Program-made: the position numbers and the translations under genes | NCBI RefSeq assembly: GCF_964204645.1 | Contig: NC_134030.1 | Coordinates: forward strand, 19,783,110-19,847,109 | DNA length: 64,000 bases | Reading direction: 5' to 3' | From: Tubulanus polymorphus | Lineage: Eukaryota > Nemertea > Palaeonemertea > Tubulaniformes > Tubulanidae | The notes under the pieces: model-generated | The model's database searches: none | Told to the model about the DNA's origin: nothing | Seen by the model: the letters and a program-made list of their open reading frames with translations, nothing else | Shown: piece by piece, positions 22,594 to 32,329 of the stretch | Position numbering within the stretch: the stretch's first letter is position 1 | How the letters are laid out: each line of letters starts with the position of its first letter

Positions 22594-24205
22594 TCAATGT
22601 AAATTTTCCGTGTAGATTACGATTGATCGTATGTGGTAACATGTATTGTAAGTGTACAACTGAACAGGTTGGAAAATATCCATCAGATCTACAGGGAAAC
22701 CGTAGGTAGTAAACAGGCTTGTAGCCAACGACTTCTTAGGGTCGGTATTATCAGGACCAGTAACAAATAGAAATAAAAACGCACTTCCTGCATGCGGATA
22801 TCTATAATTAGATGGTTGTAGAATTACAGCAATATCATTTAAGCCTTTACGTTTTGCTTCGCCAATTAGGTTTCTCAAGTCAAATTATGTGTTTAGATTG
22901 GTTTCAAAATTTGGATGTTTAAGTTTTGCTTTATGAACTGGACTCCATATTGGTTTTTAATTATCAAGTTTACTTCGTTACTGGGCTCCGCGATTTTCTA
23001 TGTGCTTCACCAACCGATTTCCATCGGCTTTGATGATTCTATTTTGCTCCGCCAACTGAGCTCTGTTCGTAGCGTTGTAGCTTTTAAGATGTCCTTCATC
23101 TCCTGTTCTAATTTCAACAAATACACAAATTGGGCTCCAGGCCAGGCTTATATTGAGGGCCAATGGATGATTGGATGCACCGTTAAGAAGATTGTGTCGA
23201 AATCGATCATGCAAATGGTCAGTGGGATGATTACCCACGTCCTAAAAGTTGCTCAGATATTCCTTCAGTGTGTGGAAGTCAATGAGTTTAAAATAAACAC
23301 AAATTCACACTGTTTATTGAGTTTTTGGTGTTTGAAGAACAATTATTTCATTTTTACGTGAATTCGTGTCTTCAGAATTCATTTTTTTGAATTTTAACTA
23401 AAGCTCTAAAACAATTTGTACCGCTGTTAAATTGGAATTTGTTCATCTTATAGATAACAACTGTGGACTCGCAGCGGTTGACGGTTAGTAGTCTAATAAT
23501 GTAATTTATCTGCCGCCTGGTCCTATGGTTTGGCATATATTTTCGGACGGGCGTGCGCAAGACCAGACCTTGTATATCCCTTCTTTGGTATAATAGTTTT
23601 TATTGGTGCAGCAGCGGTCCCCGGCAATACGTGATTCGTTGGATTTGATGCACTGGCTTCCCTCAATCCACACACAATCAACACTAGAAGCGTTAGAGGC
23701 GATCCTGAAACGAGATTCGCTAGATATGTTATATTCAATTGATAATTACTGCAGCGAATGCGCCGATTCTCTCTCACACCTGCCACATTGGGTAGCGACC
23801 GTGAAACGAAAACATACACAAGGATGATCAGGTTGTTTATCGGGAAACTTGCGAGAATGTTTATTATTTAAAGAAAAGAAACAAAAAATTGATTTCTGCA
23901 TGCGGTATGCGCAACTTCATTAGGCTTTTCTGCTATATCGTAGTGCTCGGCTGTCCCATTCGGGTATGTAAAGCATTAAGAAATGGAATGAATACCGTAT
24001 CTGGTTACCTCTTCTTCTTGTCACTGATGCTACATTTGCCATTACTTCTATTAACAAATTCAATAAGGCTGGTTGATTGGCAGGCATAATTTACAGCGCT
24101 TTGATAAATGCACCTGCTGTTGGAATTAAAAAATATTTTGTTTTCGTCTCGTTAGATCGGCTCGTGCACCTGTCATAACGTGGCGATAGAGAAATTAATC
24201 ATCGA
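22540..24205 (+). repeat. Left arm of a large imperfect inverted duplication
   Basis: The reverse complement of this stretch matches 24998-26280 over nearly its whole length. The inner end is GAAATTAATCATCGA (24191-24205) against TCGATGATTAATTTC (24998-25012). The left arm has an extra segment of about 370 bp (roughly 23700-24020) that is absent from the right arm. Identity is high but with many indels. Confidence 0.85.
22594..23819 (-). pseudogene. Unrecognised gene remnant, left-arm copy
   Basis: Minus-strand open blocks at 23819-23523, 23238-22978 and 22878-22594 have counterparts on the + strand of the right arm, which suggests an old gene read in this direction. The last block (AKRKGLNDIAVILQPSN, then FLFLFVTGPDNTDPKKS) loosely recalls a von Willebrand A-type fold, but this is weak. 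Stops and frame changes separate the blocks. Function unknown. Confidence 0.4.
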
Positions 24206-24997
24206 TCTTTTGTTAGATGTCTATTTAAACGGTACTACGAAAATATATTGTCTGAGATCAACTCGAAAATTCAATCAGTATCAAACGACAGAAGAGTAAA
24301 CCATCAATATTTCAACATGAAGATCGCTTGTGGTAAGATTCTGTATAATATTCTTATCGCAATTTTTTCTTTTAAACTCTTTTACTACGATAAACGTCAA
24401 AAGCTAATGAGTTTCAAAATATTTTACTAGACATTTGACACCAACTTGGGGTAGAAGTTTTCAGTTTCAACTTATACTGTATTACATGAACCCTAACTCA
24501 TGTATATTCGACTTGGTGATTTTAACATGTAGTCGTTGAATTTAAGATTTAGATAGAACACTATTACTATTATAGGTATCATGATGATGAACCTTATTCT
24601 TGTGGCGTTCATTGACGTTTCAAGGTAAGTAACAAAAGATTAGATGGATATACAACCAAAGAAAGGGTACACGTAAAAAAAATAGGCTAGTTATCCCATG
24701 GGCCGTTAGCCAGTTAAAAACCAATTCGCAATTTAGGAGCTGCAATAAGTATCAATAGTACTACTATCTATAGTATCAATGGCTCCATCAAGAAAATGAG
24801 AAATATACACTTATCAAGGACCACTAATCCGCTAATGGCGTTCGTTCTTGTTTTTATATGTACACAGCTATAGTGGGACTATAATCTCAACCACTGTAAC
24901 ACTATCTACATTCGTACATACATATATTATTGTATAACCATTACCTCAACACACCCATCAGTAAACACAATATTCGCATCCATATCGGTTACATATT
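24206..24997 (+). other. Unique spacer of the inverted duplication
   Basis: This 792-bp stretch between the arms carries the start of a small secreted-peptide gene (24317-24624) preceded by TATTTAAAC near 24221. The rest is AT-rich without clear features. Confidence 0.5.
24317..24624 (+). CDS. Start of a possible small secreted-peptide gene (two exons seen, 3' end not found)
   Basis: Exon 1 (24317-24332) is ATG plus five codons and one base, followed by GTAAGA. Exon 2 (24577-24624) follows a TATTATAG acceptor and ends at GTAAGT. Together they keep frame and encode a hydrophobic signal-peptide-like start of about 20 residues. A TATTTAAA box about 95 bases upstream of the ATG supports a promoter. 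I could not place the exon that should encode the mature part; one candidate after CCCATCAG near 24960 gives a short non-cysteine tail. It may be a broken gene or chance. Confidence 0.3.
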
Positions 24998-26280
24998 CGA
25001 TGATTAATTTCTCTATCGCCACGTTATGACAGGTGCACGAGCCGATCTAACGAGACGAAAACAAAATATTTTTTAATTCCAACAGCAGGTGCATTTATCA
25101 AAGCGCTGTAAATTATGCCTGCCGATCAACAAGCCTCATTGAATTTGTTAATAGAAGTAATGGCAAATGTAGCATCAGTGATATATTCGCCTCTAACGCT
25201 TCTAGGGCTGGTTGTGTGTGGATTGAGGGAAGCCAGTGCATCAAATCCAGAGAACCATGTAGTGCCGGGGACCGCTGCTGCACCAATCAAAACTATCATA
25301 CCGATGAAGGGATACACATGGTCTGGTCTTGCGCATGCCCGTCCGACAACATTTGCCAAACCATAGGACCAGGCGGCAGATAAATTACATTATTAGACTA
25401 CTGACTGTCAACCGCTGCGAGTCCACAGTTCTTATCTATAAGATGAACAAATTCCAATTTAACAGCGGTACAAATTGTTTTAGAGCTTAAGTTAAAATTA
25501 TAAAAACAATGAATTCTGAAGACATGAATTCACGTAAAAATAAAATAATTGTTCTTCAAACACCAAAAACTCAATAAACATTGTGGTTACTTTAAACTCA
25601 TTGACTTCCACACACTGAAAGAATATCTGAGCAACTTTTAGAGTGTGGTTAATCATCCCACTGACCATTTGCATGATCGATTTCGACACAATCTTCTTAC
25701 ACCAATACCGGTGCATCCAATCATCCATTGGCCCAATATTAGGCTGGCCTGGAGCCCAGTTTGTGTATTTGTAGAAATTAGAACATGAGATGAAGGACAT
25801 CTTAAAATCTACAACGCTACGCACAGAGCTCAGTTGGCGGAGCAAAATAGAATCATCAAAGCCGATGGAAATCGGTTGGTGAAGCACATAGAAAATCGCG
25901 GAGCCCAGTAACGAAGTAAACTTGATAATTAAAAACCAATATGGAGTCCAGTTCATAAAGCAAAACTTAAACATCCAAATTTTGAAACCAATCTAAACAC
26001 ATAATTTGACTTGAGAGACCTAATTTGCGAAGCAAAACGTAAAGGCTCAAATAACATTGCTGTAATTCTACAACCATCTAATTATAGATATCTGCATGCA
26101 GGATGTGCGTTTTTATTTCTATTTGTTACTGGTCCTGATAATACCGACCCTAAGAAGTCGTTGGCTACAAGCCTGTTTACTACCTACGGTTTCCCTGTAG
26201 ATCTGATGGATATTTTTGGATACGGAAAATTAACATTAAACATTTAGTTGCATTGATAGTTTGCGCAGTAATAAACCTAA
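24998..26280 (-). repeat. Right arm of the large inverted duplication
   Basis: Inverted copy of 22540-24205. Near 26270-26280 the match jumps (deletion) directly into an inverted copy of the GPCR at 21417-22370, so the original duplication extended into that gene. Confidence 0.85.
25115..26247 (+). pseudogene. Unrecognised gene remnant, right-arm copy
   Basis: Open blocks at 25115-25366 (with a hydrophobic stretch SPLTLLGLVVCGL) and 26011-26247 (AKRKGSNNIAVILQPSN) parallel the left-arm blocks. Between them, stops interrupt the frame that encodes AQLAEQNRIIKADGNRLV. On the opposite strand (25974-25498) a long frame contains YTNWAPGQPN, which resembles a C-type lectin motif, but its left-arm counterpart does not keep the pattern. 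No function assigned. Confidence 0.4.
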
Positions 26281-26449
26281 AAGTCGCAGATTCCGTTGTT
26301 TATCTTACCCTAACTATCTTATTGTTTTATCCCTCAGCGATTTTGTATTCTGCATCAATTTTACACTGATGCCCATTTTACAGTTTGTTCTATTGCACGT
26401 AAAGAACCGTCCCATATTCGTGATGAATTCACCGACAAGTTCGAAATAA
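26261..26449 (+). pseudogene. GPCR fragment (TM1 end to TM2), inverted copy of the 21417-22370 gene
   Basis: Encodes RRFRCLSYPNYLIVLSLSDF and PILQFVLLHVKN, matching the intact gene with few changes, then ends abruptly at SPTSSK with a stop. It lacks both the start and TM3-TM7. It marks the outer end of the right arm. Confidence 0.85.
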
Positions 26450-26524
26450 TGCGACAATAATGTATGCCGTGACATCAAACAATTCAACGTCGAATACATG
26501 CCGACCGATTTACTCACCTGTTGC

Positions 26525-26770
26525 GCTGAAGGTTTTAGTAACTGAAATTTCTGTCCGATGAACATTATCGGGAATGGGTGAACAAATACATTTCTAACAG
26601 TCACCTATCGCGTCTGAGGTTCTGGTAACTGAAATTTCTGTCCGATGAACATTATCGGGAATGGGTGAACAAATACATTTCTAACAGTCACCTATCGCGT
26701 CTGAGGTTCTGGTTACTGAAATTTCTGACCGCTGAAACACTCGTCATGAATCGATGAGCAAATACATGCC
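26525..26770 (+). repeat. Tandem repeat, about 101-bp unit, two and a half copies
   Basis: The unit contains GTAACTGAAATTTCTGTCCG, ATGAACATTATCGGGAATGG and CAGTCACCTATCGCGTCTGA. The first two copies are identical over about 100 bases and the third is divergent. Related single copies occur at about 28610-28690 and 51790-51870. Confidence 0.8.
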
Positions 26771-27424
26771 CTACCAGTTCGACAGTTTGTGGGGCTCCTC
26801 AAGTGTTAGGGAGTTCCATGGTCAACACAACTGATGAAAACTATGATGAATTATTGATGCCATCCACAAGACACATTTCATTCTCGCTACGCGGATGGGA
26901 TTCAATCATTTCCAAAAATTTTCATAACTTATATAGAAAAGAATAGCAATCAATTTAACCTATTAAATTAGTTCATTTTCAGAATGGCAATGGACTATTA
27001 GATTAGTTCATAGCCTGAAAGAAAGGAGGCGATGTGGTGAAACGTCTGTATTTGATAACACTTGTAGTTTTCATTACATAAGTTTGTCTCTGGATGTTTC
27101 TCACCAACAAGTTGTCTGTAAACCTCAGAATTATTGCATATTTTCCCAACTTTCGACATTTCTATAACTCTTGGACCAATGGATGGAAACGACTGTGATG
27201 AAACTAGGTACATATGTACTTTTATCGAATACCATTCAATGCCTTATGAGATTAGTTCATATCCCTTTCTCTGGGGTAAAATGCCCGTATTTTAGATACT
27301 TGCCATACTCATAATTACGAGTGGATCCAGCTGCATCTTTTCTACAAGCCTTACATTATTTAGAAAATTCTTTATATTTTATTCGGCACACTCTGCAGCT
27401 ATATTTTTTCAATCAAGATTGTCT
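26771..27424. other. Intergenic stretch without recognised features
   Basis: AT-rich. Part of 26790-26860 resembles 28710-28790 (CAACTGACGAAAATTG context). No gene seen. Confidence 0.4.
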
Positions 27425-27703
27425 TGGGGGATGCACTTTACATGTGTGAAGTGTGGATTATCAGGGCGCTAATGAACTATTCAATGTCTGGTGTTTGTAG
27501 TTGGTTTTCGATTAAAAATGGGATCTCGATATATTGAACACATGTGAAGTGCGGACGATAAAACTTAAGGAATACAATGCGGAAAAATCCAAGGTACCAG
27601 GTCAGAAAAGAAAGTTTTCCGCATTTTGATCCCTGTTGTAGTCTACACGTAAGAATACATGGTTTAAAGCCTTTCTAAACTTTGAACTCGCAATGCAATA
27701 CAG
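27425..27703 (-). pseudogene. Inverted fragment of the first GPCR (TM7/C-tail) with its 3' flank
   Basis: 27660-27703, read on the minus strand, encodes the equivalent of CIASSKFRKALN, the C-terminus of the gene at 19541-20521. Sequence to its left (27430-27560) matches the repeat family found just 3' of that gene and at 13095-13430. Confidence 0.65.
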
Positions 27704-28020
27704 ACACTCCGAAAAAGTAATTAGGGTTTTCTGACTTTCGTCGAAAACCCTCTTGAAATTTTGTTGATTATTATTATTATATATTTTCCGCCGATTTCGT
27801 CAAATAAAATTCATCTTCATTCAGATTCGGCAACTGACAGCTTCGAAACGAAATGTATAAATTGATACTGTAATAACGGTTTCTCTGAACCAAGAGATTG
27901 TCTGAATGTACTTTCCATCCTATTTGAAACTTAAAATTACTTATTAGGTTACTGTAAATAAAGAATTGAATTGAATTGTTAGAAACAAGCACCGGCGAAA
28001 TAACAGTTTGTGACGTCATT
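27704..28020 (+). mobile_element. Probable LINE 3' tail
   Basis: Ends in AAATAAAGAATTGAATTGAA, a polyadenylation-like signal followed by an (AATTG)n tail, the same type of tail as the LINE end at 17455. There is no coding sequence for reverse transcriptase in it, so the assignment rests on the tail. Confidence 0.4.
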
Positions 28021-28225
28021 TAGTAAGTAAATAAAGGAGGGCTCCGAGAATTTCCAAATCACGGGGACTATACTGAGGTTAGACCATTCAACCAAAAAGA
28101 GGATTGCTCCGATAATATCCAAATCATCTCATTTTATTTTTTCCATCGAATACCCGGTAATTAATTTTTCCTTTCGATCACATGCATCCAGAAAACCCGT
28201 TATCGCTGCTTTGCAGCTATATTTC

Positions 28226-28350
28226 AAATATTGGAATTTTACCAAACCGTATCCGTCCACAACGATACGTACTCCTTCAAGGCAAAATAGCACAACCGGG
28301 TATTTAAGGATCGCAAATATTCTGAGCAGGTGGTACGTACCATTTGTAAA
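28226..28350 (-). pseudogene. GPCR fragment (TM2 region) at the left edge of segmental unit 1
   Basis: On the minus strand it matches codons about 63-105 of the GPCR at 19541 (ACGTACCACCTGCTCAGAAT onward), with indels. It begins abruptly after TGCAGCTATATTT, a motif shared with 6287-6317. Confidence 0.7.
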
Positions 28351-28380
28351 TTTGAGAAAAAGAAATTACCGTGAAAATCA

Positions 28381-28457
28381 TCGTTCGAACCGTTAAGTCC
28401 CGGATTGACAAGACTAGTGACCGGCGGTTTAAACCACTCGGCCAGTGCGCCTCTTAC
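28381..28457 (-). repeat. tRNA(Leu/Ser)-derived SINE head
   Basis: On the minus strand GCGCACTGGCCGAGTGGTTT carries a good A box and GGTTCGAACGA a B box, with tRNA-like spacing. Recurs at 51560 and 63866. Confidence 0.6.
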
Positions 28458-30200
28458 ATGAGTTCATAGAAGATTTGGCTTGTGTATTGAGCTTGGATCA
28501 ATATTTCCACCAGTTGTGATCTAGATGCTTAGTATACGTTAGTATACTGAACGGCATCATCGATGACCAACAATATTCACCATTGAATATACGATTTACT
28601 CACCTGTTGCACTGGAGGTTTGGGTTACTGATATTTCTGATCGATGAACCATGCTCACGAATCGGTGTGCAAATACATTTTCTAAAAGGAGTTTAATACA
28701 AATATACAGTTTGACAGGTTGTAGTGCAGTTCGGTCGTCAAAACAACTGACGAAAATTGTAATGAATACATGTAGTTAATCTAGCATGTGAAACTGAATT
28801 AACTCACAAACATCAGTTTAAGTACCGTACTGCTATTTTCAAAATTTCGATGTATTAAATCAGGCAGCCAAGAAAATTCACCCCCAATCAGTCGCTTGCC
28901 GGTTAAGACTGAATGGAAGATTGTTTGAATGAACCGGAACCGAATTTCCCAATTATGTACTTTGAGCAAAAAACTTTTGTAAACTCGACCGCCGATCACA
29001 CAACTATATCTGTACTTCGATTATCGATTGTAAAACCTAACCCCCTGTTTCGCTCCCGGCAGGTGTGGCGGGTTTGTAAGGGACACTCAATCAAAAAATC
29101 AAACGAAATTTACCAACCAAATAAATAACAGGGACCATCCCTATTTTAGGAAAAAAAACACAAATGAAGAAGAGCCACAATTCAAAGTATACACGATAAA
29201 ATCTATCAAATTGAACCCACTACGTTCGCTAACAGCCACTATCACGTGGAAATCGGCAAAATTACGGCAATATTTAAACTTCAAACCGGGGCGTTGATGA
29301 TGTACGTAGTCCCGGCCCATTACATACATGAGTGACTTCTAGACGAATAATATATTTATCGAAATCCCGATTAGAATATTCCTGCTGTGCGGCCAGTTTG
29401 TTCTCTACTTATCACCAAACTGTGTAAAACATATCCTCAATTGACGGTGCAGTATTTCAGGGGCGAATCTCGGGTATTTGGGTCCAGGGAAGTAAAAGGG
29501 ACCATATGAAACGTTTCTGTAATGACGATGCAAGACGCATAACGACATAGCCCTATGGCCAGGGGTACTCGACAATAGAAATGTTTTGAAATTTCAAGAA
29601 GAATTTGGTCAGATTTTCTACGAAGTTGAATATTGACGTCCATGAAATTGATCATAAAATACACAATTCCACGACCACAATCACAATACCATTGTATATT
29701 CATCATTTTGCATGAGAAAATACCACTTCTGTTCTTTTTTATATTCACCTTTAATGTCACTTTTAAACAGTTTCGAGGAAAAAAAAGAATTCCTAAGAAA
29801 TTCTTTTTTGGGACTTTCAAATTTAGGAGGGGGTGGGGCGGGTGGTGGACTGGGCTCCTCTAACTCCGCCCCTGAATTGTGCCGCATTCTTAGGCAGTTT
29901 TTACTCCAAGTCTTCAAATAACGAGGAATACACGTATTACAGAGGGCCGCATTACGTCACTGCAGAAAATGCGTCTCGTGGAGAAAATGGTGGAAGGCGG
30001 GGACTTAACAAAACTGTTTAGATGATATATAAGATGATGTGTTTTTCTGCTATCGTGAATATGAATTGTTAAAGGTTTTGAATACATATGGATTTAAAAA
30101 CTTCTCGCTGCATTTCCCTTTAAGAGGACACCAAGAAGAGTCAATCAATCACCAAAGCTGTGCAATTATTTGGTTTTATTTCATATTGTTTTATTTTGTA
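28458..30200 (+). other. Unit 1 noncoding stretch upstream of the knottin gene
   Basis: Shares most of its length with 51638-52975 of unit 3, and from about 29765 with 40727-41145 of unit 2. A purine/G-rich run (GGAGGGGGTGGGGCGGG) occurs near 29826. The stretch 29286-29690 is present only here. No coding evidence, although several frames are open by chance. Confidence 0.5.
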
Positions 30201-30209
30201 TTTGAAGAA

Positions 30210-30216
30210 TATATAG
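30210..30216 (+). promoter_or_regulatory. TATA box of knottin gene copy 1
   Basis: TATATAG about 25-30 bases before the presumed start of a noncoding exon that ends at the donor AAG|GTAAGC (30316). The same layout is kept at 41149 and 52984 in the other units. Confidence 0.5.
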
Positions 30217-30239
30217 TATCGCGCGCAATATTTTTCATT

Positions 30240-32127
30240 CATTCGTCGACTGTTCTGGCTCGAGAAAACGAGATATTGTCATTTCGAAAGTATAATACGT
30301 TGGAAGAGCGACTAAGGTAAGCGTAGTGATAAAATATTCTAATTTAACGATAAAAATGATACCTTGTTTCTTAAAAGCTTAAAAGTTGACCCGGCCGGCC
30401 GCCGCCTATCTACCCTATACATTATTCTAAAAAAAAGAAACTATTATCAGCCATTCGACGACAAGACGCGGCGGCTATTGAAACGAATGGATTACAAATT
30501 TAATTGAAATTTACAAAATAACCCGGGCGCTGCGGAGAAACAAGGTGTCATTTTTAGCCTAAAATAATATACTCCGATAAGTACAGCAGCAATTTCAGTA
30601 ACCGGAATCTAAAATACGACACACGACTAAACATTTTTTTTCTGCTGAAAATCATGCATCGATTAATTGATCAATGACGTGTCACTGATCATACCGTTTA
30701 GCATAGTAATATATTCTACGGTTATATGTTGATTTTCACCGATGGAGATCTCAATATAAATTACATAAAATTCATAACCAAATTCATTATTCCTGAAGAT
30801 GACTATTAGGATATAGTCGAAACGTTGAATAAACTACTAAGAGCTCAAAGTAACATTTTCGGACTTTTTTCTTATCATTGTGGGATTCTCTCTACATCGC
30901 GTCAACACGGATATAGTGTTCTATCAATCGTGTTCATAACCAAATTATTCTATAATAAATGATTTTCTATAATTGAGGTTAGTAACTAATTTCAAACGAA
31001 TATCTTTTGACTAGATCATTTAGGCTGAGGAACCAAACTTGGAAGCGACTCTGAAGACAAAAAATGAATTATCGATGATTATCTATATTAGATATTTAAA
31101 GCTTATCACTCACGGAAAGAAACGACAGAGACTTGTTCCTGCGATACCCAAACACTAGCAATGCGGCCGCCCTGCACTCACTTCATAGCACGGCATTCAA
31201 ACCAGCGATTCAAACCCGTTACACTGCTCTGCACTAAATCAAAAATACATCAAGTATTCTTTATGAATTTTTGACTGTATCTATTATCAGTTCCTTTTTT
31301 CTGTGTAGCTGCGTTATTTCAAACCTGGCTCATTCTCTGACGAAAAGGTTTGCTCATTGAGAGCCTATTTGAAAACTGTTGCAATATCAATTTTCTTTTC
31401 GAATTTTTTAAAATGCCAAATCGCAAATATATTTTATTCAAATTCTAGGCGAAGAAAATGCTTGCTTATACAATGACTCGCATATGTGCTTTTGCTGCGA
31501 TTGTGGCCAGTGCCGCGGCCTTCAGTGGTGAGTTAAGACTGGGAAAATAATACTCAGCTTCATGAGATTTCATAAAATGATATAATTCAATTCACAATTA
31601 TCATTAAACATTTATTATGCGTTTATCGACGGAACGAATTGATTCGATAGATATATTTCACAAAATGACACATATACATTATGACAAAAACCCTGTTAAT
31701 TGACGTGCAATATATTGTTATTATACACATGTATTTTTTTAACACCCTGGCCCGCTAAGCGCAACGCTAGAAGCGGGTTCGATGTTTCTTTTTCCCAATA
31801 CCCACACTAGAGAAGAACCTCCGACCAAGAAACTTCCAATGGTTGAACCCATAAACCCTGGATTGATGAGAACAGTGACAGCCGGCTTATACCACTCGGC
31901 CACTGCGCCTCCCATCTGTTATCCTCATCGGGATCACCATTATAGTCCTACATCTGGGGGCGGGAGTTCCATTATTTCTTCAATTTAGGTAAAAACATCT
32001 TTCAATTCAAAATTCAATTTTTAATTTCATGTTTTTCGAAAATATAGATTGCTATCCAAAGGGCAGGACGTGTGACGATGACCTTAAGTGTTGCAACAAC
32101 ACCTGTAGAGCTAGTATTTGTTCCTGA
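30240..32127 (+). CDS. Small secreted cysteine-knot (knottin-type) peptide precursor, copy 1
   Basis: Coding exons are 31458-31527 and 32048-32127 (stop TGA 32125-32127). A noncoding first exon probably runs from about 30240 to 30316. The 49-aa precursor has a hydrophobic signal peptide (residues 1 to about 22) and a mature domain of about 26 aa. Its six cysteines are spaced C-X6-C-X5-C-C-X3-C-X4-C, the inhibitor-cystine-knot pattern known from venom, defence and signalling peptides. The splice phase is 1 and the second exon carries the entire mature domain. There is no dibasic propeptide site. The 0.5-kb intron holds a SINE. It could be a hormone-like ligand, antimicrobial peptide or ion-channel-active peptide; the sequence does not decide. 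It precedes the receptor gene at 33850. Confidence 0.75.
30697..30920 (+). other. Segment present only in unit 1, with a hammerhead-like motif
   Basis: Absent from units 2 and 3. Contains CTGAAGA (30793-30799), a GACTAT/ATAGTC stem and GAAAC (30819-30823), in hammerhead-ribozyme core order. It probably derives from a retroelement. Confidence 0.35.
31839..31913 (-). repeat. tRNA-derived SINE in knottin gene copy 1 intron
   Basis: On the minus strand GGCGCAGTGGCCGAGTGGTA gives an A box and GGGTTCAACC a weakened B box. Present at the same place in copies 2 and 3, so it predates the duplication. Confidence 0.6.
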
Positions 32128-32297
32128 TCGTTGAGTACAAAGGTTTATAATGGGATATACTCGTGGTGGTTTGGGAAATATATCCGATTATGAAACTGAA
32201 CGACAGTCAGTTTTACTGACTAGGCCGTGTACGAAACAGCTCGAATTGAATTTATATTTGTTACCGATTCTTCATATCTTGTAGTAAATTAGATTCA

Positions 32298-32303
32298 ATA
32301 AAA
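32298..32303 (+). terminator. Candidate polyadenylation signal of knottin gene copy 1
   Basis: AATAAA in TTCAATAAAACTGCGAG, 170 bases after the stop. The equivalent in copy 2 is at 42458. In copy 3 it is changed to AATTAA, but another AATAAA lies about 20 bases further in all copies. Confidence 0.55.
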
Positions 32304-32329
32304 CTGCGAGTAAATAAATCAATTGTCGG

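Noticed and set aside
22915-23361. Plus-strand frame of 148 codons in the left arm as a gene
   Set aside because: It has a counterpart on the opposite strand of the right arm, but shared features are weak and the other strand also shows conserved blocks. Kept only as a finding about the lectin-like motif.
28381-28457. Possible functional tRNA gene
   Set aside because: A and B boxes exist but stems do not pair cleanly, and it recurs as dispersed copies, so it is a SINE.
29437-29917. Overlapping open frames around the G-rich stretch in unit 1
   Set aside because: They change or vanish in the other units, have no recognisable domain and span low-complexity sequence.
31782-31988. Open frame of 68 codons inside the peptide gene intron
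   Set aside because: It runs through a tRNA-derived SINE, is not maintained in the other units, and lies between a matching donor and acceptor.
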